Assembly: GCA_002284895.1 (NCBI GenBank)
Contig: CP015605.1
Coordinates: forward strand, 124,001 to 188,000
Direction of reading: 5' to 3'
DNA: 64,000 nucleotides
DNA from: Actinobacteria bacterium IMCC19121
GTDB taxonomy: Bacteria; Actinomycetota; Actinomycetes; Nanopelagicales; Nanopelagicaceae
In this document: piece after piece, positions 1 to 7,663 of the stretch
Numbering within the stretch: position 1 is the first letter of the stretch
How the letters are laid out: each line of letters opens with the position of its first letter
Notes under the pieces: model-generated
What the model was told of the DNA's origin: nothing
The model's input: the letters and a program-made list of their open reading frames with translations, nothing else
Database searches by the model: none
Made by a program: the position numbers and the translations under genes

Positions 1-560
1 CTTGTGTACTCCCCATATAAATTGTTTTCAATCACAAAGATGATAGGAAGCTTGAAAATGCTCGCCATATTTAATGTTTCATGGAATGCACCAATATTTG
101 TAGAGCCATCTCCGAAAATAGTTAGCGCTACTGAATCATTTTTCTTAAGCTTTGCAGCAAGGGCTACTCCTGCAGCTACAGGCAAACCTGCTCCAACAAT
201 TGCAAATGTTGGCATTAGTCCGACAGAAGCATCCATTAGGTGCATTGATCCACCCATGCCACCAGAACAACCAATTACTCGTCCACAAATCTCCCCAAGT
301 ACGCCCTCGGGCGAAACTCCTAAGGCTAAAGCGGCAGCATGTCCACGATATGTGCAGGTAACCACATCAGTTGGTCTTAAGACGCTTGCGATTCCAACTG
401 AGACTGCTTCCTGTCCATTAGCTAAGTGTGTGCTTCCGCGAACATGACCGTCGTTATAAAGTGTTTGAATACTCTCTTCAACTGCTCGAATCTCAAGCAT
501 TCTTTCAAGACGTCCTAGCTCGGTATTGAGTGCTTGGCGCCTTACAAGTGATGTTGTCAT
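1..560 (-). CDS. 2-oxoacid dehydrogenase E1 component, alpha subunit (3' end beyond window)
   Basis: Translating the minus strand from the ATG at 560 gives 186 codons with no stop before the edge, so the C-terminus is missing. The thiamine-diphosphate motif is complete: GDG at residues 150-152 and the closing ENN at 178-180. HLANGQEA and YRGHA blocks are typical of the pyruvate/acetoin/branched-chain E1 alpha family. Its start overlaps the E1 beta stop as ATGA, and the two subunits form a heterotetramer in this family. With a lipoyl carrier it would decarboxylate a 2-oxoacid. The substrate cannot be read from the sequence. Any E2 would have to lie past position 1. Confidence 0.93.
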   Translation of the reverse strand, partial: MTTSLVRRQALNTELGRLERMLEIRAVEESIQTLYNDGHVRGSTHLANGQEAVSVGIASVLRPTDVVTCTYRGHAAALALGVSPEGVLGEICGRVIGCSGGMGGSMHLMDASVGLMPTFAIVGAGLPVAAGVALAAKLKKNDSVALTIFGDGSTNIGAFHETLNMASIFKLPIIFVIENNLYGEYT

Positions 561-1567
561 GACTTAAATCCTTCCCACCATGGTGCTGGACATTTACCAG
601 TTTTTAAGAGAGCTGTAATTTGAGATACAACGTATTCAGGGCTAGGTAAATAACGCTTTTCTAGCTCTTGAGCGTAAGGAATGGGTGCATCCGGGGAAGT
701 TATCCGATGGGGCGGCGCTTTCAATTGTCCCCAAAGCTGAGAAACTACTTCAGAAGATATTTCAGTTCCCCACCCACCAGAATAAGAACTTTCTTCAACA
801 ACTACCAAGCGCCCAGTCTTTGCAACACTCTTCATTACCGTTTCCTTATCCCACGGAATCAAGGTTTGTAGATCAATTATCTCTGCTGACCATTCACTTT
901 GTGATTCCATAGCAGCCCTTGCAGTATGCACAGTGCTACCGATTGCAACAATTGTTACATCTGTACCTTGAGAGACAACATTTGCCTTGCCAATTGGAAT
1001 GATTCCTGCTTCACCAGTTACAACTTCACCGCGCTCACCGTAGAGAGCCTTATGTTCCAAGACAACAACTGGATCATTACTCCTAATGGCACTTCTTAAA
1101 AGTCCATACATTGACTGGGGACTTGAAGGAATCACCAGGCTGATGCCAGCATTTCCCCTAAACCATTGGTCCAATATTTGTGAATGTTGGCACCCAAAAC
1201 CTAAGCCAGCACCTGCAGCAGCACGAATGGTTAACGGAACCTCATATGCCCCTCTTGATAAGTAGCGATAGAAGGCACCTTGTGTTGTTAACTGGTCGAG
1301 GGCAACACCAATGAATTCGATAAACATCATTTCTACTACAGGGCGCATGCCCATAGCTGCCGCTCCAACCCCTGCTCCAAGAAAGGCCATCTCTGATATC
1401 GGGGTATCAATAACTCGCTCTTCGCCAAATTTTTCAATCAATCCTTCTGTTGCTTTAAATGGTCCACCAGAACCAATATCTTCTCCCATTAAGAAAACAG
1501 TTGGATCGCTCTCGAGTTCATCTGAAAGTGCTTGAATCACTGCTTGGCGAGTTCGCATTACTGTCAT
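557..1567 (-). CDS. 2-oxoacid dehydrogenase E1 component, beta subunit
   Basis: The 336-aa product has the usual length and blocks of E1 beta proteins: MGEDIG near residue 27, an RVIDTPISE stretch near 51, and a C-terminal transketolase-like domain carrying VVVEESSYSGGWGTEI. It completes the thiamine-diphosphate site with E1 alpha. The start overlaps the upstream muconolactone-isomerase-like gene by ATGA and its stop overlaps E1 alpha by ATGA, so all are translated from one mRNA starting at the VOC gene. The substrate may be pyruvate, acetoin, a branched-chain or a sugar-derived 2-oxoacid. The neighbourhood argues for a dedicated catabolic role rather than the housekeeping pyruvate dehydrogenase. 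Confidence 0.92.
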   Translation of the reverse strand: MTVMRTRQAVIQALSDELESDPTVFLMGEDIGSGGPFKATEGLIEKFGEERVIDTPISEMAFLGAGVGAAAMGMRPVVEMMFIEFIGVALDQLTTQGAFYRYLSRGAYEVPLTIRAAAGAGLGFGCQHSQILDQWFRGNAGISLVIPSSPQSMYGLLRSAIRSNDPVVVLEHKALYGERGEVVTGEAGIIPIGKANVVSQGTDVTIVAIGSTVHTARAAMESQSEWSAEIIDLQTLIPWDKETVMKSVAKTGRLVVVEESSYSGGWGTEISSEVVSQLWGQLKAPPHRITSPDAPIPYAQELEKRYLPSPEYVVSQITALLKTGKCPAPWWEGFKS

Positions 1568-1860
1568 TTCAGGTCTCCGTATTTCTTTGGGTCATTTGGG
1601 TGATCGGCAAGGGGCCAAATCTCAACCTCTAACCAGGGGAAAAAAGGTAAACTCGAAATTGCTGAATGTAGCTCTGTTGCATTGGGTGCAACCCAAATTC
1701 CAACATTAGATTTTTGGCCTGTCCTGCGCCATATCTTCTTTATTACGCCAGTTGCTGCTAATTCTGCAGCTCGTGCACTTTCTTCCTTAACTAATTGAGT
1801 TAGTAAGTCCTTATCTCCATCGGGTGGAAACTTATTTGTTATGTGCACCATAAATTCCAT
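1564..1860 (-). CDS. Muconolactone delta-isomerase (CatC)-like small protein
   Basis: This 98-aa protein matches the ferredoxin-like muconolactone isomerase family in size (about 90-100 aa) and pattern: an N-terminal FMVHITNKFP strand, a KEESARAAEL helix, an IKKIWRRTG strand and a closing PFFPWLEVEIWPLADHPND segment. CatC isomerises muconolactone in the beta-ketoadipate pathway, but no other aromatic-degradation gene is present, so a related lactone or enol substrate is as likely. It sits 2 nt after the VOC gene and overlaps E1 beta by 4 nt. Starts at 1860 or 1851 (second Met) are both possible. Confidence 0.75.
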   Translation of the reverse strand: MEFMVHITNKFPPDGDKDLLTQLVKEESARAAELAATGVIKKIWRRTGQKSNVGIWVAPNATELHSAISSLPFFPWLEVEIWPLADHPNDPKKYGDLK

Positions 1861-1862
1861 TT

Positions 1863-2336
1863 TTATTCGCCCCTATAATCGCTAAATGATTTCGAGCTTT
1901 GAATTAATTCCACTCTGACGCCATCTGGGTCAATCATATAAATTGCCCGCCCGCCTTTATTAGGCCCCATTGTGGGTGTTACCGGTTTTGAAACACTCTT
2001 GACTCCCTTAGCAGTAAGGATTTCGTACCATGCTTCAACATCATCAACAAAAAAAGCAATATGTGCAATTCCAGGATTAGCATTTCCGTGATCTATAGAC
2101 TTCAAGTCAACATTTCCATACTCTAAAAGCTCAAGAAAGACATCTACACCTGGCAACTTTAAAATTGTTGCATTCAAATCTACTTCTGGATATCCAGTAA
2201 GTACGCCAATGTATTCGGCTTGAGGGTTCCAAGAAAAAACTTCTTCGAAGCCAAGAAGGTCCTTATAGAATTTGGTTGACTCGCGCATTGAGCGCACGGA
2301 TATTCCCATGTGATGCGCCTTCGTTATTTGAGCCAC
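1863..2336 (-). CDS. VOC-superfamily (glyoxalase/dioxygenase fold) protein
   Basis: The 157-aa protein has two beta-alpha-beta-beta-beta modules: HHMGISVRSMRESTKFY at the N-terminus and GIAHIAFFVDDVEAWYEIL in the second half, ending with YMIDPDGVRVELIQ. Candidate metal ligands are the His of HHMGIS, the Glu of FLELLEYG, the His of IAHIAF and the Glu of VELIQ. This is the usual set of lyases, epimerases and dioxygenases of this fold; the reaction cannot be told. The start codon is GTG, with AGAGGG upstream. It is the first gene of the operon leading to E1 alpha and lies directly behind an 18-bp LacI-type operator. Confidence 0.85.
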   Translation of the reverse strand: MAQITKAHHMGISVRSMRESTKFYKDLLGFEEVFSWNPQAEYIGVLTGYPEVDLNATILKLPGVDVFLELLEYGNVDLKSIDHGNANPGIAHIAFFVDDVEAWYEILTAKGVKSVSKPVTPTMGPNKGGRAIYMIDPDGVRVELIQSSKSFSDYRGE

Positions 2337-2384
2337 TAAAGAAAGCCCTCTCTTTTCGGTGCATTGCCTACCTTAACTGTGAGC

Positions 2385-2424
2385 AGACTATTGGAAGGGT
2401 TAATTTTAGTCAACCGATTGACTA
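2385..2424 (-). promoter_or_regulatory. Promoter with LacI-type operator upstream of the VOC/E1 operon
   Basis: The inverted repeat TAGTCAACCGATTGACTA occupies 2407-2424 with the central CpG typical of LacI-family sites. On the minus strand its arm supplies a TTGACT -35 box (2413-2408), followed after 17 nt by TAGTCT as -10 (2390-2385). A repressor bound here would cover the -35. The same 18 bases occur at 8830-8847. The site lies between the lacI-type gene and the VOC gene, so that regulator is the obvious candidate to bind it. Confidence 0.75.
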
Positions 2425-2432
2425 GTCAAGTT

Positions 2433-3473
2433 TTACCTCAAATGAGGGGAGGATGACTCACGAATGGTCAGCGTTGGAAGATCACTCACGACCAAATTGG
2501 TTAGTGAACCCCCATTCATGACTCTGACCAGTAGATCCACAGCCTGCATCCCCATCTCAATAGTCGGAAGATTCACCGTTGTTAGGGAGGGAGTGAGGTA
2601 GTTTGCAATTGGGCTATCGTGCAATGCAACAACGCGTACATCCTCTGGAATCTTGACTGAAAGCTCGTGTGCAGCTCTCAGGAAGCCAATACCCATCATA
2701 ATTGTTGAAGTAAAGATTGCATCTGGCAGTACTTTCTTACTCAGAAGTTCAACTCCGACTTTTCGCCCATCCTCCATACCCCACGATGCAACTTCAATAC
2801 TTTGGTGTTTAAGTCCAAGTTTCTCGGCAGCCATTTCAAACCCTTTTTTGCGACGTTGTGATGTCTCAATATATTGGGGCCCAAATATGCCAGTAATTGT
2901 TTTCGTTCCATATTGGGAAAGATGTTGAACTGCTAGCTCTGCGCCAAGTTCATCTTTTACGATTACGCTGGCAGAAGCCCCTCTCACTTTTCTATTGATC
3001 ATAACTACGGGTTCGTGGTGATTTAAGATTTCATTTTTCAAAAATGAGTCTGAAAGGGTTCCTGATGCAATTAAAAGTCCATCGACTTGACCTCTCTGCA
3101 ATAAATCCGCAAAAGTCTTTTCGGAGTTTCCTTCCGCATGATCGCCAAGTAATACTCCGTAGCCAAGCTCTGAACAGCGCTTTTCTACTCCAGAAATAAT
3201 CGCTGAATACATTGGGTTTGAGAAGTCAGGTAATAGAAGGCCAATCATTTGAGTACGAGCAGTTTTAAGCATTCGTGCAGCAGAATTAGCTCGATATCCC
3301 AATACTTCAACAGCATCAAGAACACGTTTTCTCGTAGCTAAGGTGGCGCTTGCTTTTGGATCATTATTTACAATTCTTGAGACAAGACTGGGATCGACTT
3401 TGGCAATTCGGGCTACATCACGAATTGTTGCTCTTGCGGGCTTTGTGTTGGCAGAGTCCTTGTTTGATGCCAT
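2433..3473 (-). CDS. LacI-family transcriptional regulator
   Basis: The 346-aa product has an N-terminal helix-turn-helix and hinge (ATIRDVARIAKVDPSLVSRI at about 15-34, then NSAARML) followed by a periplasmic-binding-protein-like effector domain (TQMIGLLLPDFSNPMYSAI onward) ending with LTIRES. This is the full length and order of LacI/GalR regulators, which usually respond to a sugar or sugar acid. Adjacent operators at 2407-2424 and 8830-8847 probably define its regulon. It lies downstream of the two SDR genes and could be cotranscribed with them or use a TATAAT-like box at 3527-3522. The effector is unknown. Confidence 0.93.
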   Translation of the reverse strand: MASNKDSANTKPARATIRDVARIAKVDPSLVSRIVNNDPKASATLATRKRVLDAVEVLGYRANSAARMLKTARTQMIGLLLPDFSNPMYSAIISGVEKRCSELGYGVLLGDHAEGNSEKTFADLLQRGQVDGLLIASGTLSDSFLKNEILNHHEPVVMINRKVRGASASVIVKDELGAELAVQHLSQYGTKTITGIFGPQYIETSQRRKKGFEMAAEKLGLKHQSIEVASWGMEDGRKVGVELLSKKVLPDAIFTSTIMMGIGFLRAAHELSVKIPEDVRVVALHDSPIANYLTPSLTTVNLPTIEMGMQAVDLLVRVMNGGSLTNLVVSDLPTLTIRESSSPHLR

Positions 3474-3521
3474 TTTGCCCCCAAATCTGCTCTATATCTC
3501 GCACTTTTCTGCCCTGCTGTA

Positions 3522-3527
3522 ATTATA
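3522..3527 (-). promoter_or_regulatory. Possible -10 box of the lacI-type gene
   Basis: The minus strand reads TATAAT here, about 50 nt before the regulator's ATG, in the 84-nt gap after the SDR gene. I see no clear -35. A 12-bp perfect palindrome AAAGCGCGCTTT lies just upstream (3543-3554) and could be an operator or part of a hairpin. Confidence 0.3.
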
Positions 3528-3557
3528 GTCTGAATGATAGTAAAAGCGCGCTTTACG

Positions 3558-4310
3558 TTAGTAGAGCGTAAACCCACCAGAGACGTTAATTGTTGCTCCA
3601 GAAATAAAACTAGCGGCATCAGATGCTAGAAATACAACGACTGATGCCACCTCCTCCGGAGTGCCAAAGCGTTTGAGCGGGGTTGCCTCTTCCATCTGCC
3701 TTCTGGCTGAATCGCTTAAGCCTTTGCGCATCATGGCGGTATCGATTAAACCTGGCGCAATAGTATTAACAGTAATTCCATATGGACCATAGGCTTTAGC
3801 TAAACCCCTGGCCATTGTTGTGACAGCGCCTTTGGTAGTTGCATAGGGCAATCGAGTCGACATACCGCCTGACAGCCACGCAACTGATGACATAAGAATA
3901 ATTTTTCCGCCCTTATCCTGCTCTTTCATTATGTTTGCTGCGGTCCTTGCGAAGAAAAAAGTTGCATTTATGTTTACTCCCATATGACTCTGCCATTGAT
4001 CTTCAGTCACATCATCTATTTCAAGAGCCTCTAAAACAGCAGACATATGAATGAGTGCATCCAAGCGAGTGTGCCTTGCCATAGAAAGTTCTATTACTCT
4101 AGAGGCTGAAGCTGCATCAGTGACAGCAACTGGGATGATAGTTATTTGATCTTGGGGTAAACCTTTTGCAAGCTCTTGCAGAGCCTCTGCATTCTGATCG
4201 ACACAAACAACATGTGCGCCATGCTCAACAAGTAACTTTACAGAGGCTGATCCAATTCCGCCCCCAGCGCCAGTCAAAATGATTACACGATTATTTAATT
4301 CCATTGTCAT
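3558..4310 (-). CDS. Short-chain dehydrogenase/reductase (SDR), first of a pair
   Basis: A classical 250-aa SDR: the nucleotide-binding TGAGGGIG motif lies at about residues 13-20, a Ser in MSSVAWLSG, the catalytic YATTK (Tyr-x-x-x-Lys), and a C-terminal ISGATINVSGGF. It should oxidise or reduce a hydroxyl/keto group with NAD(P). Sugar-acid dehydrogenases and 3-oxoacyl reductases share this architecture, so the substrate is open. It follows the second SDR gene by 2 nt in the same operon. Starts at 4310 or 4304 are both plausible. Confidence 0.9.
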   Translation of the reverse strand: MTMELNNRVIILTGAGGGIGSASVKLLVEHGAHVVCVDQNAEALQELAKGLPQDQITIIPVAVTDAASASRVIELSMARHTRLDALIHMSAVLEALEIDDVTEDQWQSHMGVNINATFFFARTAANIMKEQDKGGKIILMSSVAWLSGGMSTRLPYATTKGAVTTMARGLAKAYGPYGITVNTIAPGLIDTAMMRKGLSDSARRQMEEATPLKRFGTPEEVASVVVFLASDAASFISGATINVSGGFTLY

Positions 4311-4312
4311 GC

Positions 4313-5158
4313 TTATTTGCTATCTAGAAATCGCTTATTAGATTCTTTGGCCTCCTGCGAAGCTTGATCCACATAAAAGTCGTAAGCGGCAGTTAGCCCT
4401 CCATCAACTGGAACGGCAACACCCGTCATCCCTAGTGAATCTGGGCTTGCTAAAAAGTCCACTACAGCAGCAACATCGTCGGGCTGCAATAATCTTCCCG
4501 CCGGATGTCTTTGAGTTTTGACTTCAAGAAAACCTTGTGGGTCTGGGGCTGCTTCAACGTGACGCATGAAAAATGGAGTCATAATCGAACCTGGGCATAC
4601 CGCATTAACGCGAATACCTTGTCGAGCATGATCAACTGCTGCCGACTTCATGAGCATGAGTCCTGCACCTTTGGATGATGCATAGGCGGCAAGATTTTGT
4701 TCAGCCATGTGCCCAACGCTGCTATTAACAAAAACAACAGTACCTCCTCCTCTTGCTGCCATCCGAGGTATTACATGCCTGAGTGCGCGAGCTGGTCCAA
4801 ACACGTTTGTTTCAAAAATATTCTGCCAGTCTTTTTCTTCAAGTGTCACAACGCTTCCGATAACAAGAACCGCTGCACAAAAAACCACAGAGTTTGGATC
4901 AGCACCGTAGAGTGAACGGCATTTCTCCAATACCTCTACCCACACCTTTTCGCTTCCCGCATCGGCAGTCACATGTGAATATCTGCCACTTGCGTCTTGA
5001 GGCATTGTCGGAACTACATCGGATCTATCGATGCCTATAACATTCACGCCTCTGCGCACCATTCTGGCTACCGTGGCTGCTCCAACTCCTGAACTAGAGC
5101 CAGCAATAATTGCTACATCTGGGCCCTGCTGGTTATTCGAACTTAAGTTATCTGCCAT
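4313..5158 (-). CDS. Short-chain dehydrogenase/reductase (SDR), second of a pair
   Basis: This 281-aa SDR has the cofactor loop AGSSSGVGAATV near residue 19, an acidic residue after the second strand (GIDRSD) that favours NAD, a Ser in VNSSVGHM, the catalytic YASSK and a C-terminal AVPVDGGLTAAYDFY. It is longer than its neighbour through a C-terminal tail. The pair may act on successive hydroxyls of one substrate or form a hetero-oligomer. It is the first gene of its operon, with a promoter and a LacI-like palindrome at 5236-5264. Confidence 0.9.
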   Translation of the reverse strand: MADNLSSNNQQGPDVAIIAGSSSGVGAATVARMVRRGVNVIGIDRSDVVPTMPQDASGRYSHVTADAGSEKVWVEVLEKCRSLYGADPNSVVFCAAVLVIGSVVTLEEKDWQNIFETNVFGPARALRHVIPRMAARGGGTVVFVNSSVGHMAEQNLAAYASSKGAGLMLMKSAAVDHARQGIRVNAVCPGSIMTPFFMRHVEAAPDPQGFLEVKTQRHPAGRLLQPDDVAAVVDFLASPDSLGMTGVAVPVDGGLTAAYDFYVDQASQEAKESNKRFLDSK

Positions 5159-5235
5159 GAAATGAACTCCTAACTCGCATTTCCTTTAATCTCGTGCCTG
5201 TCGCCCCATGAAAGTCCAACTGAATTTATCCCCAT

Positions 5236-5264
5236 AGGCTATTGGGCTCAAACGATTGAGTCAA
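5236..5264 (-). promoter_or_regulatory. SDR-operon promoter with a second type of LacI-like palindrome
   Basis: On the minus strand TTGACT (5264-5259) and TAGCCT (5241-5236) are 17 nt apart, forming a promoter for the SDR genes. The spacer carries the imperfect inverted repeat CTCAAACGATTGAG (5247-5260) with a central CpG. It resembles the 18-bp operators in its ACGATTGA core but differs in the outer arms, so it may be a weaker site for the same regulator or a site for a different one. The gap 5159-5377 holds nothing else I can name beyond this and the IclR promoter. Confidence 0.5.
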
Positions 5265-5340
5265 TGCTCGGCTAGAATTTTTGATAAGAGTATTCAAAGA
5301 GAGATAAATTAGTAGATTCTTTGGGGGGAAATATTGCCTA

Positions 5341-5370
5341 TTGATAGATCCAATCTCACCTGGCTATAGT
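5341..5370 (+). promoter_or_regulatory. Promoter of the IclR gene, probably leaderless
   Basis: TTGATA (5341-5346) and TATAGT (5365-5370) are separated by 18 nt. The ATG at 5378 begins 7 nt after the -10 box, so the transcript would start at or next to the start codon. Confidence 0.6.
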
Positions 5371-5377
5371 TTGGATT

Positions 5378-6157
5378 ATGCCTTCACGAGAGACTTCGCT
5401 TGGATCCATTCAGAGGGCATTCTTGGCGCTTTCAAAAATTGCAGAATGCCCAAGCCCGATGACACCCAAAGAGCTTGCTCAAGAAATAGACACTCCGTTA
5501 CCCACTACTTACCATCTTTTAAAAACATTGGTAGACCTTGGCGCATTGGTGAAATTAGAGAGAGAGGGTTACCGATTAGGCCCTGCTATAGGTGCGTTGT
5601 CAGACTCATACTTAGAACAAGGCGAACCTCTAAGAATCCTTGAACCCGCGGTACGGGACCTTGCAAAAATCACTGGGGAAACTACATATATGACAGCCTG
5701 GCGCAGTGGCAAAATTGAAGTTGTGGTCACTGTCTCAAGTTCACGTCCAGTACGAGTCGCACCGCTCGGGCATAGCTCACAAAGTTACGCGCATGCCAGG
5801 GCCTCTGGAAAAGTAATGCTTGCATTTGCTCGGCCATCACTTCGGGAAGAGTACTTGTATAACAACCCACTTGAGAAAATAACGCCAGTGACAATTGATA
5901 ACTCAGAGATTCTCGAAGGAGAGTTAAAAGAAATTGTTAAACGAGGATACGCGACTGACTTAGAAGAATATGCCCCTGATGTTTCTTGTTTATCTGTTCC
6001 AGTCTTAGCTTCTGGACATTTAATTGCGGCTTTGACTGTCTCGGCACCCACTATCCGGTTTAATACTGAGTTTGACACATTACTAAGCCAAATTTGGGCT
6101 ACAAAAGGACAAGCTGAAAGACTGTTAATTGGTAGTGAAGTAGCGAACACAGTTTGA
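5378..6157 (+). CDS. IclR-family transcriptional regulator
   Basis: The 259-aa protein has an N-terminal winged helix (SIQRAFLALSKIAE, then LPTTYHLLKTLVDLGAL as recognition helix and a YRLGPAIGAL wing) and a C-terminal effector domain with the family's YAHARASGKVMLAF, RGYATDLEEYAPDVSCLSVPV and LIAALTVSAP blocks. IclR proteins typically bind small carboxylates or sugar acids. It is divergent from the SDR operon and 10 nt before the DUF1349 gene. It is the second regulator of the island, and its targets are not apparent from sequence. Confidence 0.93.
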   Translation: MPSRETSLGSIQRAFLALSKIAECPSPMTPKELAQEIDTPLPTTYHLLKTLVDLGALVKLEREGYRLGPAIGALSDSYLEQGEPLRILEPAVRDLAKITGETTYMTAWRSGKIEVVVTVSSSRPVRVAPLGHSSQSYAHARASGKVMLAFARPSLREEYLYNNPLEKITPVTIDNSEILEGELKEIVKRGYATDLEEYAPDVSCLSVPVLASGHLIAALTVSAPTIRFNTEFDTLLSQIWATKGQAERLLIGSEVANTV

Positions 6158-6167
6158 GAGTGAATAT

Positions 6168-6749
6168 ATGAACAAAGATCCACTCCAATGGAATTCTGGC
6201 ACTTGGACTCGTGAACCGCTCTCTGTAGAAATCCAAGACGGAAAGCTCCTTGCCAAAGCAGCCGAAGGCAGTGATTGGTGGCGAAATACTTCATATAACT
6301 TTGTTCACAATGATGGTCATGCCTTATTACATGATTTTGCAGAAGGTACAGCTATGGAAGTCACCTTCCGTTTGAACTACACACAGAATTTCGATCAGTG
6401 TGGAATTTTTCTCTATGCCGGTGATCTAAATTGGATAAAGGCAGCAGTTGAACAATCAGATGGAGTTCCACAGCTTGGCGCAGTTGTTACGATAAATAAC
6501 TCTGATTGGTCAATGGCCCCCGTGCCGGAATGGTTCGGCAAAGAGGTAACGATTCGTGCAAGTCGTGAAGGAAATGCGATTACCGTGAGAGCAAAGACTG
6601 ACGGAGATTTTAGAATGGTCCGTGTAGCGCCGATCGATCAGAATTTGAATTGGAGAGCTGGACCATATCTTTGTGCCCCAACTGGACCGAACTTAATTGG
6701 TGAGTTCACCTCATGGACTATGGGTGATGCCGATAATTCCTTGCACTAG
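6168..6749 (+). CDS. DUF1349 (concanavalin-like beta-sandwich) protein
   Basis: The 193-aa protein has the pattern of the DUF1349 family: DWWRNTSYNFVHNDGH, then MEVTFRLNYTQNFDQCGIFLYAG, NWIKAAVEQSDG and a final GPYLCAPTG. These fold as a jelly-roll related to concanavalin-like lectins and glycosidase accessory domains. Their activity is not established. There is no signal peptide, so it is probably cytoplasmic. It lies 10 nt after the IclR gene and is probably cotranscribed with it, which suggests a link to carbohydrate use in this island. Confidence 0.75.
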   Translation: MNKDPLQWNSGTWTREPLSVEIQDGKLLAKAAEGSDWWRNTSYNFVHNDGHALLHDFAEGTAMEVTFRLNYTQNFDQCGIFLYAGDLNWIKAAVEQSDGVPQLGAVVTINNSDWSMAPVPEWFGKEVTIRASREGNAITVRAKTDGDFRMVRVAPIDQNLNWRAGPYLCAPTGPNLIGEFTSWTMGDADNSLH

Positions 6750-6766
6750 CGCAGCTGGAGTTAAAC

Positions 6767-7633
6767 CTAGGTAGTTGACTCTGGATAAACCCATTTCTCT
6801 CCTGCCAAGCTGGCAAGCAAGCGATCCCTCATGAGGATCGTCTCAGAGACATTATCGCAACGATTCATACCGCCCCAGTCAATCCAAACATATTCAACTG
6901 CAAGAAAGTCTTGGTACTTATTTTCAGCTAATACTGCGACAACAGATTCGTAATCGATAGTGTTTTCTTTCATTGAACACTGGCCGGCATCAACCCGACC
7001 ACCACGGACTTGGACATGTCCGGCAAAAGGAGCAAGACGATCAATATCTGTTTGCTTGTACCCAGGGGCAATGAAGTGAGTGTAATCAAGAGTTAATTTA
7101 AGATCGGGTGCGTACTCAAGTAGTTTGAGAACATCATCAGGTGATGCCGCAACCGATCCCATATGGCACTCAACACTAAAGCGCAAACCCTCTGCAGTTG
7201 CCTTGGCTGCTCTCCACTGCAACTCTTGTCCTGCAAGCTCTAATGAAGCATCATGACCAAGAGTTGGGAAATCGATGCCAGGAACCATTGTTATCCCGGG
7301 ACCTTTAATGCGTAGAGTGAAATCTAGAAGATCATCAAATAATTTCCGGGAAGCGATGCGCTCATCTTCATCTGGATGATTAGGCGCAAGAACTTCAAAA
7401 GTTGTCCAAGGAATACAAAAGACATCACTTATCTCTAAGCCTCGGCGGCGAATGGATTTTCCAATAGTTTGCGCAGCTGAAGCAATATCACTTCGGATAT
7501 GCTCTGGGCGAATATGTGAGCGGTTACCCATGAGGGCTAAATCAAAGCCCTCGAAGCCCATCCCCGCTATTAAGTCAATCGTGGCCTCATGGTTAAGCAT
7601 TGGAAAACTGTGATCTCCACATGCAAGCTTCAT
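6767..7633 (-). CDS. Sugar phosphate isomerase/epimerase-like TIM-barrel protein
   Basis: The 288-aa protein fits the xylose-isomerase-like TIM-barrel (AP endonuclease 2) family. Candidate metal ligands are the Glu of FSVECHMGS, the Asp of TLDYTHF, the His of GHVQVRGG and the Glu of FLAVEYVWIDW, each at the end of a strand as in inosose/tagatose epimerases. It probably isomerises or epimerises a sugar or sugar acid; dehydratases of this fold also exist. It is on the same strand 30 nt downstream of the enolase-superfamily dehydratase gene and likely cotranscribed. Confidence 0.8.
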   Translation of the reverse strand: MKLACGDHSFPMLNHEATIDLIAGMGFEGFDLALMGNRSHIRPEHIRSDIASAAQTIGKSIRRRGLEISDVFCIPWTTFEVLAPNHPDEDERIASRKLFDDLLDFTLRIKGPGITMVPGIDFPTLGHDASLELAGQELQWRAAKATAEGLRFSVECHMGSVAASPDDVLKLLEYAPDLKLTLDYTHFIAPGYKQTDIDRLAPFAGHVQVRGGRVDAGQCSMKENTIDYESVVAVLAENKYQDFLAVEYVWIDWGGMNRCDNVSETILMRDRLLASLAGEKWVYPESTT

Positions 7634-7663
7634 ATTTCCAACCTCCTAGAAATAATTAGTCCG

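Noticed and set aside
4-447. A 147-aa plus-strand reading frame at the window start
   Set aside because: It lies antisense to E1 alpha, whose minus-strand frame has clear thiamine-diphosphate motifs.
1564-2336. A beta-ketoadipate aromatic pathway
   Set aside because: Only a CatC-like and a VOC protein are present; there is no ring-cleaving dioxygenase, CatB-type cycloisomerase in an aromatic context, or enol-lactone hydrolase.
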